From NCBI GenBank assembly GCA_002395775.1, contig DGUV01000034.1, positions 7,263-28,268 on the forward strand: DNA of 21,006 nt. The letters run 5' to 3'. This DNA is from Prevotellaceae bacterium UBA4301. Its GTDB lineage: Bacteria > Bacteroidota > Bacteroidia > Bacteroidales > Bacteroidaceae. Both the position numbers and the translations under genes were made by a program. Position 1 is the stretch's first letter. Every line of letters begins with the position of its first letter. This document shows positions 18,467 through 21,006 of this stretch, piece by piece. The notes under the pieces are model-generated. The model had not been told where the DNA came from. It saw only the letters and a program-made list of their open reading frames with translations, and made no database searches.

Positions 18467-18905
18467 CTGCCCTTCTGGCACGACTTAACGACTGACGTAC
18501 AGCGACTTCCGACGCACCAATGATTCGGGCAATATCACGCATCTCCATACCTTGCATGTGACGTAGGCGAAGCACCGTCTGCTGCATGGTCGGCAACGTT
18601 GACACAAGTGTCATCATTCTCTCAATGCGTTCATCCGTTACGTTGTCTTCTATGTCTTCTGCTTCAATACCATGAAGAGAAAGCATTGGCTGTCTGTGCC
18701 TAATGATATCGAGACAACGATGACGGACTATCACACGTGCCATCCCAGGCAAATTATCCACCTCATCACGAACCTGCCACAACTTCAGCAAGGCATCCTG
18801 CACCACATCTTCCGCCTCCTCGTCGTCGTTCACGATTCTTCGTGCCACGCCGATTAGCATCGGGCGCATCCGCCGTACCTCCTCTGTGAATTGTTCTGTG
18901 GTCAT
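18444..18905 (-). CDS. ECF-type RNA polymerase sigma factor (sigma-70 family)
   Basis: A 153-residue extracytoplasmic-function sigma factor. Region 2 includes EEAEDVVQDALLKLWQ at about residues 29-44, which binds core polymerase and the -10 element. Region 4 includes LPTMQQTVLRLRHMQGMEM and the helix-turn-helix DIARIIGASEVAVRQSLSRARRAV for -35 recognition. The length and two-domain layout are normal for the class. The ATG at 18905 follows a consensus housekeeping promoter at 18935-18942. It heads a three-gene minus-strand unit with a membrane partner and a lipoprotein, ended by the terminator at 16830-16861. No SusC/SusD or FecR genes are adjacent, so this is not the usual nutrient-uptake ECF arrangement. 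Confidence 0.93.
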   Translation of the reverse strand: MTTEQFTEEVRRMRPMLIGVARRIVNDDEEAEDVVQDALLKLWQVRDEVDNLPGMARVIVRHRCLDIIRHRQPMLSLHGIEAEDIEDNVTDERIERMMTLVSTLPTMQQTVLRLRHMQGMEMRDIARIIGASEVAVRQSLSRARRAVFERMRF

Positions 18906-18934
18906 GATTAGGTGGTATCTCTGACTTAATGACG

Positions 18935-18942
18935 CAAAGATA
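18935..18942 (-). promoter_or_regulatory. -7 box upstream of the ECF sigma gene
   Basis: On the minus strand this reads TATCTTTG, a perfect -7 consensus, 29 bases before the ATG at 18905. A TTTG lies about 16 bases upstream of the box, closer than the usual 19-20. It suggests the cassette is transcribed by the housekeeping polymerase. Confidence 0.65.
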
Positions 18943-19004
18943 CTTGTTTTGTGACAATCAAATAAAGAAATATTATGAAAAATGTGCCGATCTCAGGCTC
19001 TCGA

Positions 19005-19032
19005 ACACCGTTTCCTAATTATCAGCTAAATA
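19005..19032. repeat. Direct repeat copy B (remnant of HAD gene 3' end)
   Basis: The 16 bases at 19017-19032 are identical to 19760-19775, and the match extends to 28 bases with five mismatches. Read on the minus strand it encodes YLADN followed by a TAG stop, the same residues as near the C-terminus of the HAD protein. It lies just past the 3' end of the AT-rich ORFan. Confidence 0.75.
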
Positions 19033-19079
19033 AAGTATTAGATTTCGAATATTTATGATGCTTTATATCCTTTCGTTTA

Positions 19080-19724
19080 TTAAGAAGAATGATGAGCGTC
19101 ATTATACCATAAATAGGATGAATGAACCACAAATTCAATTTTGTCCTTTCTTATTAGTGAACCATACCAATGTTCTAAAATAGGGCGTTCGGCTTTAGGA
19201 ACAACATTAAATATTGCTATTTCCATTTCGCTTTCATTTAATTTGTGATACTGAGTACAAATAATCTGTCCATCATCACACTTATACGCTTCATCTATTT
19301 CTCCATCTTTTTCCTGTGTAACAAGTGTATATGATGGATATTGGAACCCTTCCAATGAAAAAGGAACTATAAATCTTCTATCATCCTCATAATAAACCAA
19401 TCGTACGGACGAGAGTTCTCCACCACAAAAATTCTCAATTCTCTCTATTAAACCATCCTTTCGTATAATTCGGACATAGTCCTTTGCATCTTTTCTTAAT
19501 ATGGGTCGCTCTTTTATGTTATACTTTTGCTTACGGTATTCACCCCATAGCCCGCTTTCTATGTCTAAGACAGACTGACCTTTTGTAGCCATATAAGAGA
19601 TTTCTGCATTTGACAAATCAAGAGGACGAAAAGTAAAGCCCTTAATCTTTTGGATTAACTCATCAAGAATGCCTTGCATAACAGCGAGGTCAATATCCTC
19701 TTTTCTCCTTATAAAAGGTAACAT
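19080..19724 (-). CDS. AT-rich hypothetical protein (ORFan), function unknown
   Basis: A 214-residue protein with no family that I recognise. It has no signal peptide and no membrane span, so it is probably cytoplasmic. The N-terminal third is helical (EDIDLAVMQGILDELIQKIKG). The rest looks beta-rich, with alternating charged and aromatic strands such as RIIRKDGLIERIENF, VRLVYYEDDRRFIVPF and EFVVHSSYLWYND. Its base composition is clearly more AT-rich than the core genes, and it uses many A/T-ending codons, a sign of recent transfer. The ATG at 19724 is six bases after the stop of the HAD gene, so it rides on that transcript. It sits between two copies of a direct repeat. An immunity-type or defence accessory protein is possible, but this is a guess from composition and context only. 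Confidence 0.72.
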   Translation of the reverse strand: MLPFIRRKEDIDLAVMQGILDELIQKIKGFTFRPLDLSNAEISYMATKGQSVLDIESGLWGEYRKQKYNIKERPILRKDAKDYVRIIRKDGLIERIENFCGGELSSVRLVYYEDDRRFIVPFSLEGFQYPSYTLVTQEKDGEIDEAYKCDDGQIICTQYHKLNESEMEIAIFNVVPKAERPILEHWYGSLIRKDKIEFVVHSSYLWYNDAHHSS

Positions 19725-19730
19725 GGTTTT

Positions 19731-20441
19731 CTATTTATGGTTATTGTACACTTGCTCCCAATTATCAGCTAAATATTGCATGGAAGGTAGGACAAGGTCG
19801 GCACCAGCTTCCTTCAGCACTTCGTCCTTCAGGGGACCAGTATTTACGGCAATTGTGAATATGCCTGCGGCACGTGCTGCCTGCACGCCCAGGGGAGCAT
19901 TCTCTACAACGATAGCCTCCGAGGCTGAGATATTTGCCTTCTTTAATCCCATCAAGTAAGGCTCTGGATTAGGCTTACCTTGATGGACATCAAAGGCGGT
20001 CACCATCAGTTCGGGTGTAAACAAGTCTGGGAAAGCAGCATTGAGGCGGTCGAGTAAAGCATGTGTGGCACTGCCTGTAACGATGACGCGCATCAGTCCT
20101 TGCGTGCGTACCTTCTTAAGCAGGTCCATTGCTCCTGCCATAGGTTGGGGCTCGGGCAAGGAATTGAAGATTCGACTTTTAGTTTCATAGATCTGCTGAA
20201 CTTCCCCGTCCGTTGCATCGCGTCCCCAGAAGCGCTGCGCCAAGAGATTTATCGTGCCATTACCTGTGCGCCCTTCATTCATATAGACTTCCTCCGGTTC
20301 CATCCGCAGGCCGAAGTCCGTCATCGCATGGCTCCACGCATAAGCATGATTGGGCATGCTGTCGAACAGCACGCCGTCCATGTCGAACAGCACCGCCTTA
20401 AGGCGGGCTGTTAATTCAAAATTATTTAATTCAAAATTCAA
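19731..20441 (-). CDS. HAD-superfamily phosphatase / beta-phosphoglucomutase-like
   Basis: A HAD-family hydrolase of about 236 residues. Motif I is DMDGVLFDS with nucleophile Asp20 and general acid Asp22. The helical cap follows (NHAYAWSHAMTDFGLRM and onward). Motif II is VTGSAT, motif III is the lysine of QGKPNPEPY, and motif IV is VVENAPLGVQAARAAG, where the second acidic residue is Asn. It fits small-sugar or nucleotide phosphatases and phosphoglucomutase-like enzymes; the substrate is unknown. No ATG exists in frame before motif I. The TTG at 20441 is used here, and the first dozen codons are built from an AATTCAAA-type repeat, so the true start is uncertain. Its C-terminus (YLADNWEQVYNNHK) overlaps a direct repeat whose second copy lies beyond the downstream ORFan. 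Confidence 0.85.
   Translation of the reverse strand: MNFELNNFELTARLKAVLFDMDGVLFDSMPNHAYAWSHAMTDFGLRMEPEEVYMNEGRTGNGTINLLAQRFWGRDATDGEVQQIYETKSRIFNSLPEPQPMAGAMDLLKKVRTQGLMRVIVTGSATHALLDRLNAAFPDLFTPELMVTAFDVHQGKPNPEPYLMGLKKANISASEAIVVENAPLGVQAARAAGIFTIAVNTGPLKDEVLKEAGADLVLPSMQYLADNWEQVYNNHK
19748..19775. repeat. Direct repeat copy A (inside HAD gene 3' end)
   Basis: This is the intact copy, encoding YLADNWEQVY of the HAD protein on the minus strand. With copy B at 19005-19032 it brackets 743 bases carrying the AT-rich ORFan. Such duplication of a gene 3' end is the footprint expected when DNA inserts there. Confidence 0.75.
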
Positions 20442-20444
20442 AAT
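20411..20444. repeat. AT-rich repeat (AATTCAAA type) at the HAD gene start
   Basis: Three AATTCAAA or ATTCAAAA-like units with degenerate spacing cover the putative start region of the HAD gene. The minus-strand reading gives NFELNNFEL, a repeated peptide that looks like repeat DNA translated by chance. A related AT-rich repeat sits upstream of the next gene at 20890-20921. Confidence 0.65.
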
Positions 20445-20471
20445 GAATATTCCTTTGTGTGTGTCGTAATA

Positions 20472-20840
20472 CTAATGTGGGGGATTATTCTTTTTTTGCT
20501 TTGATGTTCGGATAATGGACCCTATCATCTTGCGTATTCCCTGACAATCGGAAACTATAGAGTCATACTCCTCGTCTGTAATAAAACCAGTGCGATGAAG
20601 CAACAGAATCCAATATTTCGTCTCATTAGCTTCCTTAAGGGAAATGGAAAACTTATGGATGAAATCATCTGTGGACTCTGCCGACATCGCCTCACTGATA
20701 TTAGCTCCTATTGATGTACCGCACCTGAGAATTTGTTTACTCATTACCGTTTCCCGCCGCTCGTTTCTTAACCACTTGTACATATTTACTATGCGGACTG
20801 AGAAATCGAGCGTCTTGATGAAGATGGGATTTTCTTCCAT
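20472..20840 (-). CDS. Four-helix-bundle protein (S23 / 23S intervening-sequence family)
   Basis: A 122-residue helical protein of the four-helix-bundle family first named for proteins encoded in 23S rRNA intervening sequences. The diagnostic stretch is SKQILRCGTSIGANISEAMSAES, followed by FIHKFSISLKEANETKYWI and the last helix with EEYDSIVSDCQGIRKMIGSII. The start chosen, MEENPIFIKTLDF, fits the usual family length near 120 residues. An ATG at 20879 would add 13 residues and is possible. The biochemical role of the family is unclear; members are often found as solitary accessory genes in Bacteroidota. Here it lies between a HAD gene and an unidentified gene, not in rRNA. AT-rich repeats flank it on both sides. 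Confidence 0.85.
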   Translation of the reverse strand: MEENPIFIKTLDFSVRIVNMYKWLRNERRETVMSKQILRCGTSIGANISEAMSAESTDDFIHKFSISLKEANETKYWILLLHRTGFITDEEYDSIVSDCQGIRKMIGSIIRTSKQKKNNPPH

Positions 20841-20889
20841 CTTGCGATAAACATTCTCGTGACCTGCGATATCAATCATCGCACACCCC

Positions 20890-20921
20890 AATTTTGAATT
20901 TTTAATTTTAAATTTTGAATT
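20890..20921. repeat. AT-rich repeat between the four-helix gene and the upstream gene
   Basis: The stretch is made of AATTTTGAATT at each end with TTTAATTTTAAA between, giving both direct and inverted repetition. It touches the stop codon of the upstream minus-strand gene (20920-20922). It is the reverse-complement type of the repeat at 20411-20444. Confidence 0.65.
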
Positions 20922-21006
20922 AGCGATTAAGTCGCGCCTTAATCGCCTCTGTCTCCTTTTCGTATCCAGGCTTGCCGAGGAGAGCGAACATGTTCTTCTT
21001 GTAAGC
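20920..21006 (-). CDS. 3' end of an unidentified gene (28 codons seen)
   Basis: An open minus-strand frame enters from the window edge and ends at the TAA at 20922-20920. The visible C-terminus is AYKKNMFALLGKPGYEKET followed by EAIKARLNR. A Gly-x-Pro-Gly-Tyr turn followed by an amphipathic helix of this kind is common at the end of sulfatases (alkaline-phosphatase superfamily), where it follows the LYDLxxDP strand, but 28 residues do not prove this. Codon use is GC-rich like the core genes, which supports a real coding end. Confidence 0.55.
   Translation of the reverse strand, partial: AYKKNMFALLGKPGYEKETEAIKARLNR

Noticed and set aside
19005..19775. Insertion sequence or tRNA-type integration site
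   Set aside because: No transposase, integrase or tRNA is present between or beside the direct repeats, so only a generic insertion footprint is proposed.

Overview
The window looks like a chromosomal segment of a GC-rich member of the Bacteroidota, order Bacteroidales, probably Prevotellaceae-like. The order rests on what can be read directly. There are many TAnnTTTG-type -7 promoter boxes, few Shine-Dalgarno sites, a DUF4293 protein, a cargo protein with a type IX secretion type B tail, and Bacteroidota-style small ECF sigma and anti-sigma genes. The family-level guess is inference. Most genes are typical core genes. No rRNA, tRNA, CRISPR array or transposase was seen.

Layout. 1-288 is the 5' end of uvrB on the minus strand. 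469-2127 is a plus-strand run of bamD, the RNA polymerase omega-like gene and a DUF4293 membrane protein. 2160-3979 is a minus-strand pair: an outer-membrane beta-barrel protein and a type 1 periplasmic binding protein. 4085-7679 is a small type IX secretion cargo overlapping uvrA. 7680-8150 is the only long non-coding stretch. 8151-9239 holds an exported flavin-reductase-like protein and greA, closed by a terminator. 9371-15316 is a plus-strand run of slyD, aroC, an exported alpha/beta hydrolase, lysS, gpsA and a lipoprotein. 15386-16811 holds a TonB-C protein and an iron-sulfur flavoprotein-like gene, closed by a bidirectional terminator. 16866-18905 is a minus-strand cassette of ECF sigma factor, short membrane anti-sigma-like protein and doubly anchored lipoprotein. 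19080-20441 is an AT-rich ORFan tightly downstream of a HAD phosphatase. 20472-20840 is a four-helix-bundle protein, followed by the 3' end of another minus-strand gene.

The most unusual signals are in the DNA itself. (1) A GC-rich palindrome with 31-base arms lies in frame inside uvrA and adds roughly 30 residues to a linker. (2) Tandem arrays with 7- or 8-base units, different at each place, fill many gene junctions. Two of them encode the hydrophobic cores of signal peptides, where loss or gain of one unit would shift the frame. One array of 15 octamers fills the whole gap between a stop and a start codon. (3) The AT-rich ORFan is bracketed by a 16-base perfect direct repeat, extendable to 28 bases, and one copy is the 3' end of the neighbouring HAD gene. 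This suggests insertion into that gene's end. (4) The ECF sigma, anti-sigma and lipoprotein cassette is a candidate envelope-sensing unit whose target is unknown.
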